Origin: FEB-35 sp050263095
GTDB taxonomy: Bacteria; Desulfobacterota; Deferrimicrobia; Deferrimicrobiales; Deferrimicrobiaceae
Length of the DNA: 28,509 nt
Assembly: GCA_050263095.1 (NCBI GenBank)
Contig: JBLNEW010000045.1
Location: forward strand, 1 to 28,509
Reading direction: 5' to 3'
Shown here: positions 15,666 to 26,064 of the stretch, piece after piece
Numbering within the stretch: position 1 is the stretch's first letter
Layout of the letters: each line of letters opens with the position of its first letter
The notes under the pieces: generated by a model
Seen by the model: the letters and a program-made list of their open reading frames with translations, nothing else
Database searches by the model: none
Told to the model about the DNA's origin: nothing
Position numbers and translations under genes: made by a program

Positions 15666-16826
15666 GTGGAAGGCAAGGCGGCGCTTATCCTCGGTGGCGG
15701 CGGCATCACGGGGGGAGTGTACGAGCTGGGGGTCCTCTCGGCCCTCGACGACTTCCTCGTCGGAGGACGCAAGCCCACGGATTTCGATTTTTATGTCGGG
15801 ATCAGCGCCGGCAGCCTCCTGGCCGCGTTTTTGGCGAACGGCATCTCCGTCAAGGAGATGTGCAAGGCGGTTCTCGGAGACGAGGGCCACCGGCTCCTTC
15901 TCCGCCGTGAGGACATCTACGAATTCCGGTTCTCGCCTTTCCTTCGCGCCGCGTGGAACTTCCTCTTAAGCATCGGACCGGTCCTGCGCTACCTGCGGCG
16001 CGAGCGGCAGCCGGTTACGTTCCTGAACGCAATCTCGCTCTTCCAGCAGTTCCTCCCGGCAGGCTTCTTCTCCAACTCGAACCTGGAGCGGTACGTCGCC
16101 CGCATCCTGTCCGAGGATGGGCGGACCAACCGGTTCGAAGATCTCGGGGGGAAGCTGTTCATAGTCGCGACCGAGATCGACACGGGCGAGCGGTGGGTCT
16201 TCGGCGGAAGCGAAGCCCGGGACGTTCCCATTTCGAAGGCGATCCAGGCGTCTTCGGCCATACCCGTTTTCTTCGAGCCGGTGAGCATCGGGGACCGGTT
16301 CTTCGTGGACGGAGCGGCGGAACGGGTCGGACACCTGGATATCCCCATCTCCGCGGGCGCCCGGTTTCTACTGATGATCAATCCGACGGTTCCCATCTAC
16401 AACGACCGCACGGTGGTGTGCATCCCGACGGTCCGGGGGCATTGCAGCTCCATCACGGAGACAGGCTTCACGGCGATCGCCGAGCAGACCTTCAGGATAA
16501 ACTCCAGGGTGAAGCTTGAGCTTGGGGTGGAGATCTACCGCCAGAGGCATCCGGAAGTCGAGATTCTCCTTATCGAGCCCGCGCCGATGGAATCCACGCT
16601 TTTCCTTTACGGGAGCATGAATTTCTCGGAGCGCGTACAGGTGCTCAACTACGGTTACAATTCGGCCGCTTATTATTTCACCGAAAATTTCGAAAAATTG
16701 AGGGAGGCTTTCGCGGCCGGGGGAATGGAAGCATCCCTGGACCGTATCCGCACGGACAGGTTCCTCGAGTTCGCGGCGCGGGCCAAACCGCGGCGGCGGT
16801 TCACCATGAATCTCCTGCGCAAGTGA
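15666..16826 (+). CDS. Patatin-like phospholipase
   Basis: A 386-residue lipid acyl hydrolase of the patatin/RssA-type family. The oxyanion loop GGGGITGG is at residues 10-17, the nucleophile elbow GISAG carries Ser47, and the catalytic Asp215 sits in FFVDGAAE, so the Ser-Asp dyad is complete. There is no obvious signal peptide, so it is probably cytoplasmic or membrane-associated. The GTG start at 15666 lacks a strong ribosome binding site, but the motif begins only ten residues in, so a later start is unlikely. It stands alone, divergent from the LmbE gene and convergent with amtB (16 bp between stops). Substrate is unknown. Confidence 0.9.
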   Translation: MEGKAALILGGGGITGGVYELGVLSALDDFLVGGRKPTDFDFYVGISAGSLLAAFLANGISVKEMCKAVLGDEGHRLLLRREDIYEFRFSPFLRAAWNFLLSIGPVLRYLRRERQPVTFLNAISLFQQFLPAGFFSNSNLERYVARILSEDGRTNRFEDLGGKLFIVATEIDTGERWVFGGSEARDVPISKAIQASSAIPVFFEPVSIGDRFFVDGAAERVGHLDIPISAGARFLLMINPTVPIYNDRTVVCIPTVRGHCSSITETGFTAIAEQTFRINSRVKLELGVEIYRQRHPEVEILLIEPAPMESTLFLYGSMNFSERVQVLNYGYNSAAYYFTENFEKLREAFAAGGMEASLDRIRTDRFLEFAARAKPRRRFTMNLLRK

Positions 16827-16842
16827 AGCGGCCGAAAAACCG

Positions 16843-18063
<1,221 letters not shown>

Positions 18064-18113
18064 ACCTGTATCCTCCTGCGGGATAGGTGGTGGGGGCCGA
18101 TGGCCTGTAGTTC

Positions 18114-18128
18114 AGCAACCGCCGTGCC
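18114..18128 (-). promoter_or_regulatory. Sigma-54 (-24/-12) promoter of amtB copy 1
   Basis: On the - strand the sequence reads GGCACG-GCGG-TTGCT, matching the sigma-54 consensus TGGCACG-N4-TTGCA/T at every position except the leading T. The -12 GC lies about 52 bp before the amtB start codon. The other amtB gene has an equivalent element at the same distance. This predicts transcription by sigma-54 polymerase with an NtrC-type activator, the usual regime for nitrogen-scavenging genes. Confidence 0.75.
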
Positions 18129-18203
18129 GGGGGCGGCTTGCCGGATTTTCAGGGGATTCGAAGGACGGCAGGGGAAAGCGCAAGACACAAATGTTCTTGT
18201 AGC

Positions 18204-18223
18204 GATAATTATGAATAATTATC
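18204..18223. promoter_or_regulatory. Candidate activator-binding palindrome upstream of amtB copy 1
   Basis: GATAATTAT-GA-ATAATTATC: perfect 9-bp arms around a 2-bp spacer, in the only AT-rich patch of this spacer. Its centre is about 98 bp upstream of the -12 element, a normal distance for an upstream activating site of a sigma-54 enhancer-binding protein. The sequence does not resemble the enteric NtrC site, so the protein that binds is unknown. Confidence 0.45.
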
Positions 18224-18299
18224 TACATAATAGTATGCACAGGAAACAGGCCATCCGCCGAACGCCGGCACAGGCATGCCGCCCGTTTATCGGGAAAAC

Positions 18300-18328
18300 G
18301 GGACGCCGGGCAAGGAACCCGGCGTCCC
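18300..18328 (-). terminator. Strong stem-loop downstream of amtB copy 2
   Basis: GGGACGCCGGG and CCCGGCGTCCC form a perfect 11-bp stem with a 7-base loop, 68 bp beyond the stop of the upstream amtB. On the - strand it is followed by GTTTTCCCG, a short T-run, so it is a likely intrinsic terminator separating the two amtB transcription units. The rest of the 332-bp spacer (18064-18395) holds the promoter and palindrome of copy 1 and no gene. Confidence 0.65.
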
Positions 18329-18395
18329 TCCTCCGAAAGGCGTGGTCGGCCCCATCACCTCCCCGGAGGAAACATGCGAAGCACGTACCCGGCCG

Positions 18396-19616
<1,221 letters not shown>

Positions 19617-19664
19617 AATCCCTCCTTGCCCGCAAGGTGATGGTTGCCGACAACCGCCTTGTAA

Positions 19665-19680
19665 GGCAACGGACGTGCCA
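19665..19680 (-). promoter_or_regulatory. Sigma-54 (-24/-12) promoter of amtB copy 2
   Basis: The - strand reads TGGCACG-TCCG-TTGCC, matching the sigma-54 consensus at every conserved position (TGGCACG-N4-TTGC). The -12 GC is about 50 bp before the ATG, the same geometry as copy 1. A perfect 10-bp palindrome, ACATTAATGT (19740-19749), lies about 78 bp upstream of the -12 element and could be an activator site. The remaining 19617-20014 spacer holds this promoter and the acsB promoter; no gene is seen. Confidence 0.82.
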
Positions 19681-19939
19681 TCCGCCGAATCCCTCGTTTT
19701 GCAAGGATTTACGCACTCCGCCGCTCCGGGATGCGGCATACATTAATGTCCGCTTTACGACATTTTACGCTATTTGGACACACCGCATCCGCACCTTCCA
19801 TCGACGGCGCGGTGATTCGGGAAGTGCAGGGCCGCCGGGGAATCTCCTTGCCGCCGCATTCGCCATCGAATGAATGTGCGCGCAGTTGGATTTGTCATGA
19901 GCTCGAAATTCATCTTTCGCCATCGGAAGGGATTTTCCT

Positions 19940-19968
19940 TTGAATGCGAGAATCACTTGCATTACAAT
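19940..19968 (+). promoter_or_regulatory. Sigma-70-type promoter of the acs operon
   Basis: TTGAAT (19940-19945), a 17-bp spacer and TACAAT (19963-19968) make a good housekeeping promoter, each hexamer close to consensus. The expected transcript start is near 19975, giving a leader of about 40 bases before the acsB ATG at 20015. No obvious operator palindrome overlaps it. It is divergent from the amtB copy 2 promoter, some 260 bp away. Confidence 0.65.
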
Positions 19969-20014
19969 TTTCAGGCGATCGATTTTTTCCTCCTCTCCCC
20001 ACAAGGAGCACATC

Positions 20015-22135
20015 ATGACCGAGCAGTTCTTTTCTTCCTGCATAAGCGGGGCGAAAAGCGTCCTCTCACTGGCGCGGGCTTCCCTCTCCTACAACATCTC
20101 CATGCGAGGCGAGGACGCCGCCATCGGATATCCCGATACGGCGTACGAGCTGCCGGTAGCTTTCGGGCTCACGGACCTTAAAGTGACGACCCTGGGGGGT
20201 GCTTCATCGCTGCTCGACCTGGCGGAGGGGCTGCTGAGGAATGCTCCAACGCTGGAGAACGCCGCCGATGCCGGGGCGGCGACATTGATTTCCGCGGAAG
20301 TCCTGGGCGCGCTCTCGCACAAGGACGGCAACCCGTTTCCGCCTCCGTCGGTCGGGTTCATCCCCGACTCGATCCTGCGCAGGCTCGGCATCTTCATGGT
20401 CGACGGATCCGTTCCGGGCGTAGCGGTTGTGATCGGGAAGGCCGCCGATCCCGCCGCCGCGGCGGCGATGATCCGCCGGTTCCAGGAGATCGGCCTCCTG
20501 GTCTTCCTGGCGGGGGACGTGGTCTCCCAGGCGGACCGGGCCGGCGTCAAGCTGGGGGACGACTTCAAAACGTTTCCGCTTGGTCCGCTGCCCGCTGTCA
20601 TCCACGCCGTCAATTTTGCCGTGCGGGCCGGCCTCACCTTCGGCGGCATCGGGCGCGGACAAACAGCCGCCATGTACAGCTACCTTGCCAACCGGGTAAA
20701 GGCGTTCGTCTGCGCGCTGGGTCCGCTGGACGAAATCGCGCTGGCGGTGGCCGCCGGGGCGATCAAGGCCGGGTTTCCCGTGCTAGCCGACCGGAACGTC
20801 CCGGAGATCCCGGGCGTGCTGCTGCGACGCCCCGCGGGCGAAGAGATGGTCACGGCCGGCATGGAGGCACGCGGCATCAAGGTAAAGATAGTCAAGGTCC
20901 CCGTACCCATAGCGTTCGGACCTGCATACGAAGGTGAGCGGATCCGCAAGTCGGACACCCACGCCGAGTTCGGCGGAGGGCGGTCCACGGCGTACGAGCT
21001 GGTCGTCTCCGCTCCTCTCTCCGAGGTCCGGGACAAGGAGATCACGGTAGTCGGCCCCGGCATTTCCGACCTGGCGAAAGGCGGGACGCTCCCGCTGGCG
21101 ATCGTGGTCACGGTCGCGGGGAACCGCATGCAGAAGGACTTCGAGTCGGTGCTGGAGCGGCGCATCCACCGCATAGTCAACTACGGCGAGGGGACGATGC
21201 ACGTTGCCCAGCGCGACACGACGTGGATCCGCGTGTCCGCGGAGGCGGCGGCCAGAGGGTTTGCGCTTTCGGACCTGGGCATGATGCTCTACGCCAAGCT
21301 GCACGCAGACTTCGAGAACATAGTAGACAAGGTGTCCGTCGCGATCTCCACCCGGGAAGAAGACGTCCAAAAGGGGCTCGCGTTCGCCAGGACGATATAC
21401 GCCGAGCGCGACGCGCGGGCGCGTACGCTGACCGACGACGCCGTGGAGGAATTCTATTCCTGCACGCTGTGCCAGTCTTTCGCTCCCAACCACGTCTGCA
21501 TCGTGGCGCCGGAGCGGCTGGGCCTGTGCGGGGCCATAAACTGGCTCGACGGAAAAGCCGGATACGAGATCACGCCCACCGGCCCGAACCAGCCGGTTAA
21601 GAAGGGTGCGGTGCTCGACCCGGTCAAGGGAGCATGGGACGGCGTGAACGAGTTCGTCCGCGAGCATTCCCGCAACACGGTCCCCGGCTTCAACCTATAC
21701 TCGATAATGGACGCGCCGATGACCTCCTGCGGATGCTTCGAGTGCATCCTGGCCGTGATCCCGGAAGCAAACGGCGTCATGGTGGTAAACCGCGAGTTCG
21801 TGGGCGCCGAGACCCCGTGCGGCATGGGATTCTCGACGCTGGCCGGCTCTGTCGGCGGCGGCATCCAGACGCCCGGCTTCATGGGGGTGGGGAAGCATTA
21901 CCTCTTGAGCAGGAAGTTCCTTGGCGCCGAGGGGGGGCTCCCCCGCCTCGTCTGGATGACCAAGGAGATGAAGGAGCAGCTGGGGCCCGACCTGCGGGCC
22001 CGCGCCGCGGAAATCGGGATGCCGGACCTGGTAGACAAGATCGCCGACGAGACGACCGCGACCACCCCCGAGCAGCTTGTGGAACACCTGACGAAAGCCG
22101 GGCACCCCGCTCTCTCGATGCCGCCGCTCCTATGA
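20015..22135 (+). CDS. acsB: Acetyl-CoA synthase subunit (CODH/ACS beta)
   Basis: A 706-residue bacterial-type acetyl-CoA synthase, which joins CO, a methyl group from the corrinoid protein and CoA into acetyl-CoA, or runs in reverse. All A-cluster ligands are visible: Cys483, Cys486, Cys495 and Cys505 (SCTLCQSF, HVC, GLCG) for the [4Fe-4S] cluster, and the Cys572-Gly-Cys574 motif that holds the distal nickel. The 89-residue gap from Cys483 to Cys572 equals that in the Moorella enzyme (506 to 595). The N-terminal region that contacts CODH in bacterial enzymes is present, unlike the short archaeal CdhC. The ATG at 20015 has AAGGAG six bases before it; an in-frame TTG at 19940 lies in the promoter. 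Its stop overlaps acsD by four bases. Confidence 0.97.
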   Translation: MTEQFFSSCISGAKSVLSLARASLSYNISMRGEDAAIGYPDTAYELPVAFGLTDLKVTTLGGASSLLDLAEGLLRNAPTLENAADAGAATLISAEVLGALSHKDGNPFPPPSVGFIPDSILRRLGIFMVDGSVPGVAVVIGKAADPAAAAAMIRRFQEIGLLVFLAGDVVSQADRAGVKLGDDFKTFPLGPLPAVIHAVNFAVRAGLTFGGIGRGQTAAMYSYLANRVKAFVCALGPLDEIALAVAAGAIKAGFPVLADRNVPEIPGVLLRRPAGEEMVTAGMEARGIKVKIVKVPVPIAFGPAYEGERIRKSDTHAEFGGGRSTAYELVVSAPLSEVRDKEITVVGPGISDLAKGGTLPLAIVVTVAGNRMQKDFESVLERRIHRIVNYGEGTMHVAQRDTTWIRVSAEAAARGFALSDLGMMLYAKLHADFENIVDKVSVAISTREEDVQKGLAFARTIYAERDARARTLTDDAVEEFYSCTLCQSFAPNHVCIVAPERLGLCGAINWLDGKAGYEITPTGPNQPVKKGAVLDPVKGAWDGVNEFVREHSRNTVPGFNLYSIMDAPMTSCGCFECILAVIPEANGVMVVNREFVGAETPCGMGFSTLAGSVGGGIQTPGFMGVGKHYLLSRKFLGAEGGLPRLVWMTKEMKEQLGPDLRARAAEIGMPDLVDKIADETTATTPEQLVEHLTKAGHPALSMPPLL

Positions 22136-23052
22136 CGATCCCGTCGGCAGCGCGGAGTTATCCGGGCAGGATCCTTTCCGTCACGCTTCCGGCGGCCCCC
22201 GGCGGGACGCCTGTTACCGTCGGCGGCCAGAGCGCCATGCCGCTGGTTCCGGAGGGGGACCGCCGGCACCGGGCGGCGGTCGGGATGGAGGTCGGCACCG
22301 GAACCTGCGAGCTTCCTCCTTCCCTGGCGCAGGCGCTGGGAGGCCGGGAGCTCGAGCCGGTCGGCTTCGCGAAGGCGTGCGCCGGGGAATGGGGAGCGCA
22401 GTTTCTCTTCATTTCCCTGTCGGGTTGCCACCCCGACGGCGGTGGGCAACCGGTGGAGCGGGGAGCACGCACGGTGAGGGAGATTCTGGAAGCGGTATCC
22501 TGTCCTGCGATCGTGGGCGGATGCGGGGAGGAGGAGACCGACGCGAAGCTGTTCCCGGCCGTCGCGGAGGCGGCGCCCCGCCCGGTCTTCCTTTCGTACG
22601 CCGACGAGAAGAACTACCGCCTGGTCGGAGGCGCGGCCATGGCGTACGGCCACGGAGTAGTGTCGTGGTCGCCTATCGACATCAACATGGCCAAGCAGAT
22701 CAACCTGCTCCTGTCCGACATCGGGTTCCCGGCGGACCGGATACTGATCGACCCGCTGACCGGGGGTTTGGGATACGGGCTCGAATACTCATTCTCCATA
22801 GTCGAGCGGATACGACTGGCGGGGCTCGCAGGCGACGGGATGCTCGCACGCCCCGTTTTATGCCACCTGGGGGACTCGTGGAAGGCGCGCGAGGCCGTCG
22901 AGGTTTCCGAGCCCGCCTGGGGTGACGCAATGACGCGCGGCCGCAGGTGGGAGGAGGCGGCAGGATGGGCCTGCTTCGCAGCCGGAGCGGACCTGCTTGT
23001 CTGCCGGCATCCTGCGAACGTGGCGGCGTTTCGGGAGACGACATGGCGCTGA
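22132..23052 (+). CDS. acsD: Corrinoid iron-sulfur protein small subunit (CODH/ACS delta)
   Basis: A 306-residue TIM-barrel subunit of the corrinoid iron-sulfur protein (CFeSP), which carries the methyl group from methyl-tetrahydrofolate to acetyl-CoA synthase. The CODH delta family is recognised from the N-terminal PVTVGGQSAMPLV, the barrel segments LFISLSGCHPDGGGQ and PVFLSYADEKNYRLVGGAAM, then ILIDPLTGGLGYGLEYSFSI. Length matches the usual ~310 residues. The ATG overlaps the acsB stop (ATGA), and its own stop overlaps acsC by ten bases, consistent with equal production of the two CFeSP subunits. Confidence 0.95.
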   Translation: MTIPSAARSYPGRILSVTLPAAPGGTPVTVGGQSAMPLVPEGDRRHRAAVGMEVGTGTCELPPSLAQALGGRELEPVGFAKACAGEWGAQFLFISLSGCHPDGGGQPVERGARTVREILEAVSCPAIVGGCGEEETDAKLFPAVAEAAPRPVFLSYADEKNYRLVGGAAMAYGHGVVSWSPIDINMAKQINLLLSDIGFPADRILIDPLTGGLGYGLEYSFSIVERIRLAGLAGDGMLARPVLCHLGDSWKAREAVEVSEPAWGDAMTRGRRWEEAAGWACFAAGADLLVCRHPANVAAFRETTWR

Positions 23053-24395
23053 CGGCGCTGGATATCTACAAGCTTCTTCCCAAGACCAACTGCAAGGACT
23101 GCGGCTTCCCCACCTGCCTCGCCTTCGCGATGCAGATGGCGGCGGGAAAGGCCGGAATCGACAAATGCGAGCACGCCTCCGAGGAGGCGAAGCGGACTCT
23201 GGGGGAGGCAGCGGCGCCCCCTCTCCCGAAAATCGTCGCGGGAATCGGCGACAGTGCCGTAACTATGGGGGACGAGGTGGTGCTTTTCCGGCACGAAAAG
23301 GCCTTCTATCACCCGACCGCCATAGCGATTTCGATCTCCGACGCGCTCCCGGCGGAAGCCCAGCGGGCGAGGGCCCGAAACATAGCTGCCCTTTCCTTCG
23401 AGCGGGTGGGGCAGACTCTTTCCGTCGACATGACGGCGGTCAGGTGCGAATCGGGTGACCCGGCGCGTTTTGCCGCCGCCGCGGCGTCGGCGCTGGAAGC
23501 CGGCGGAAAACCGCTCCTGCTCGCCGCGCGCTGCGATGCCCTCGAAGCGGCGATAAAAGAGGTGGGACGCTCCAGGCCGCTTTTGTGCCCGCCTCCAGGG
23601 GAAACGGAAAAAGGCGCCAGGCTGGCGGCGTCGGAAAAACTCCCCCTTGTCGTTCGGGCGCGCGGGATCGAGGAACTGGCGAAGGCGCTCGCTTCGGCCC
23701 GCGCCGCGGGCGCGACGGAGCTAGTCGCGGACCCGATGCCCGGCGAGACGACGCAGGCCGTCGCCGATTCGGTATTCATCCGCAGGCTTGCCATAACCCA
23801 CCGGGCCAGGGAGATCGCATATCCGGCCGCGTTCGACCTCGGGGGGGCGTTTCCGCAGCCGTTCGCCGCAGCATGCCTCCTCGTAGCCAAATACGGGTCT
23901 CTCGTTACGCTCGACACGGCCGATCCGGCCGAGATCTTCCCGATCCTCACGCTCCGCCAGAACCTGTACACCGACCCGCAGCGCCCGATACAGGTTGAGG
24001 CCGGGATCTACCCGATCGGCAAAGTCGCCCCTACGTCGCCGGTCCTTGTGACGACCAATTTCTCCCTCACATACTTCACCGTTCGCGGCGACGTCGAGTC
24101 GGCGAAAACGCCGGTGTACCTGCTGATCGCGGATTGCGACGGCATGTCGGTGCTCACGGCCTGGGCGGCGGGCAAGTTCACTTCCGAGAGCATCGCCGGG
24201 ATCCTGTCCGAAAGCGGCATCGCGGCGCAGGTGGCGCACCGCACCCTCATCCTCCCCGGAATGGTGGCGCGCCTGTCCGGGAAGCTCGAGGAACTCTCGA
24301 AATGGCGCGTCCTGGTCGGGCCCCAGGAGTCTTCCGCGCTCCCATCCTATCTGCGCCGGCTGCCGCCGGCGGCGTTCATGGCGACCCATGGCTGA
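23043..24395 (+). CDS. acsC: Corrinoid iron-sulfur protein large subunit (CODH/ACS gamma)
   Basis: A 450-residue CFeSP large subunit. The N-terminal [4Fe-4S] domain has Cys17, Cys20, Cys25 and Cys42 (C-x2-C-x4-C-x16-C), which keeps the cobalamin cobalt reduced. A TIM-barrel domain and a C-terminal corrinoid-binding region (e.g. PVYLLIADCDGMSVLTAWAAG) follow. The length is normal for bacterial AcsC. The ATG at 23043 is preceded by GGGAG. It overlaps acsD by ten bases and acsV by eight. The order B-D-C differs from some acetogen clusters but all parts of the methyl-carrier machinery are together. Confidence 0.96.
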   Translation: MALTALDIYKLLPKTNCKDCGFPTCLAFAMQMAAGKAGIDKCEHASEEAKRTLGEAAAPPLPKIVAGIGDSAVTMGDEVVLFRHEKAFYHPTAIAISISDALPAEAQRARARNIAALSFERVGQTLSVDMTAVRCESGDPARFAAAAASALEAGGKPLLLAARCDALEAAIKEVGRSRPLLCPPPGETEKGARLAASEKLPLVVRARGIEELAKALASARAAGATELVADPMPGETTQAVADSVFIRRLAITHRAREIAYPAAFDLGGAFPQPFAAACLLVAKYGSLVTLDTADPAEIFPILTLRQNLYTDPQRPIQVEAGIYPIGKVAPTSPVLVTTNFSLTYFTVRGDVESAKTPVYLLIADCDGMSVLTAWAAGKFTSESIAGILSESGIAAQVAHRTLILPGMVARLSGKLEELSKWRVLVGPQESSALPSYLRRLPPAAFMATHG

Positions 24396-26064
24396 TCCTG
24401 CGGGCGGACGCCTCCGGTTCCTCCCGGACGGCGTTTCCGCTCCCATGTCCCGCGGAGAGACGATCCTGGCTCACGCCGTTCGCGCCGGAGTGGACATCCT
24501 CTCCCCGTGCGGCGGCGAGGGGCGCTGCGGAAAGTGCCGCGTCGCGGTATCCGGCGACGTCCGGGGCGGCGACGACCCCGGGCTCATCTCGCCGGACGAC
24601 CTCCGTTCGGGAATCCGCCTCGCCTGCCGCTGCGTTCCGATCTCGGGAGAGGTGCCCGTCACGGTCCTCCCGGAGAGTCGCCCAGCCCGCCTGGCGGCGT
24701 ACATCGAGGGAAGGGACATGGCGCAGGACGGCCCTTATCTTCCCTTCCACGTCGTCCCCGAGAAAGGCAATCCCCTGGGGGTGGCGCTCGACGTCGGAAC
24801 CAGCACGCTGGCCGGCGCCCTGATCGATCTTCGCGACGGGTCGTTGCTTGCCCGCGCCACGGAAGACAACCCGCAGATGTCCTGCGGGGAAGACCTTATC
24901 TCCCGGATCGTGTACGAGGAGGAGAATCCAAGAGGGTTTTCATTCCTGCGCCGACTTCTCCTTCGCGGCGTGGACAGGCTGATCGCCGATCTGCTGGCCT
25001 CGTCGCCCGAGCCGGGGAAGATCGTCGAGGTCACCGCGGCCGGGAACACGGCGCTTTCGCATTTCCTTTACGGCGTCTCCCCCTCGCCTGTACGCAGGCC
25101 GCCGCACCGGCCCGTCATCAAGGAATATCCCGTCAAGACGGGGAAGGAGCTGGGAGTCTCCAACGCCCCTTCCGCCAGGTTCCGGATATTTCCCTCCATA
25201 GGGGGTTTCGTCGGCGGTGACATCGTCGCCGGCATGCTCGCATCCGGCATGCACCGGTCGGGAGCGGTGTCGCTCCTGTTCGACGTGGGGACGAACGGGG
25301 AGGTGGCCCTGGGCAACCGGGAGTTCAGGATCGCCTGCTCCTCCTCCGCCGGCCCTGCATTCGAGGGGGGAGAAGTCGCCTGCGGAATGAGAGCCTACGC
25401 CGGAGCCATCGAGTCGGTCCGGATCGACCCGGAGAGCCTGGCCGCCGAGTGGACCGTGATCGGCGGCGGGAGCCCGGCGGGCGTTTGCGGATCCGGGATC
25501 CTGGACCTGTGCGCAGAGCTGTTCAGGGCCGGGCTGATCGACCGGGCGGGTCGCTTCGTGCCGCGCGCCGGCGCGCCTTTCCGCGAAACCGACCGCGGAA
25601 AAGCCTTCGTCGTCGCGGAGGCGGAACGCAGCGCCACCGGTGCGGACATCGCATTCACCGCCTCGGACCTCAAGAGCGTCATCAGGACGAAAGCGGCGCT
25701 GTGCGCCGCCGCCGATTCCCTCCTGCAGGCGGTAGGGATTCCGCGCGAGGAAGTGGCGCAGGTCTACATCGCCGGAGGATTCGGCAACTTCATAGACCTC
25801 CGTTCCGCCCTTGAGATAGGGCTCTTTCCTCCATTTCCCCTCAGGAAGTTCGTTCCGCTGGGTAACGCATCGCTCGCCGGGGCGATCGGGGCGCTGCGCA
25901 GCAGAAAGCGGTGGGAGGAGGCCGTAGCGCTGGCCCCTGCCACCGCATACCACGACCTCTCCTCCGATTCCGGCTTCATGGCGCTCTACCAGCGCGCCCT
26001 CTTCATCCCCCACACGGACGCCGAGAGCTACCGCTCGAACCGGTCCCCGGAGATCGCCAGGTGA
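24388..26064 (+). CDS. acsV: ATP-dependent reductive activator of the corrinoid protein (RACo)
   Basis: A 558-residue protein matching RACo/AcsV, which uses ATP to reduce CFeSP that has been inactivated by oxidation to Co(II). The N-terminal [2Fe-2S] ferredoxin domain has Cys41, Cys47 and Cys50 (CGGEGRCGKC) and Cys80 (LACRC). The rest is an ASKHA (actin-like) ATPase: VALDVGTSTLAGALIDL, FDVGTNGEVALG and VYIAGGFGNFIDLRSALEIG. It is somewhat shorter than the ~630-residue Carboxydothermus protein, the difference probably lying in the linker/middle domain. It overlaps acsC by eight bases with no clear ribosome binding site, so it is probably translated by coupling. Related ferredoxin-ATPases activate other corrinoid methyltransferases, but position fixes this one to CFeSP. 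Confidence 0.93.
   Translation: MADPAGGRLRFLPDGVSAPMSRGETILAHAVRAGVDILSPCGGEGRCGKCRVAVSGDVRGGDDPGLISPDDLRSGIRLACRCVPISGEVPVTVLPESRPARLAAYIEGRDMAQDGPYLPFHVVPEKGNPLGVALDVGTSTLAGALIDLRDGSLLARATEDNPQMSCGEDLISRIVYEEENPRGFSFLRRLLLRGVDRLIADLLASSPEPGKIVEVTAAGNTALSHFLYGVSPSPVRRPPHRPVIKEYPVKTGKELGVSNAPSARFRIFPSIGGFVGGDIVAGMLASGMHRSGAVSLLFDVGTNGEVALGNREFRIACSSSAGPAFEGGEVACGMRAYAGAIESVRIDPESLAAEWTVIGGGSPAGVCGSGILDLCAELFRAGLIDRAGRFVPRAGAPFRETDRGKAFVVAEAERSATGADIAFTASDLKSVIRTKAALCAAADSLLQAVGIPREEVAQVYIAGGFGNFIDLRSALEIGLFPPFPLRKFVPLGNASLAGAIGALRSRKRWEEAVALAPATAYHDLSSDSGFMALYQRALFIPHTDAESYRSNRSPEIAR

Noticed and set aside
19940..20014. An N-terminal extension of AcsB from the TTG at 19940
   Set aside because: That TTG is part of the -35 box. 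The ATG at 20015 has an AAGGAG ribosome binding site and gives the usual AcsB N-terminus.
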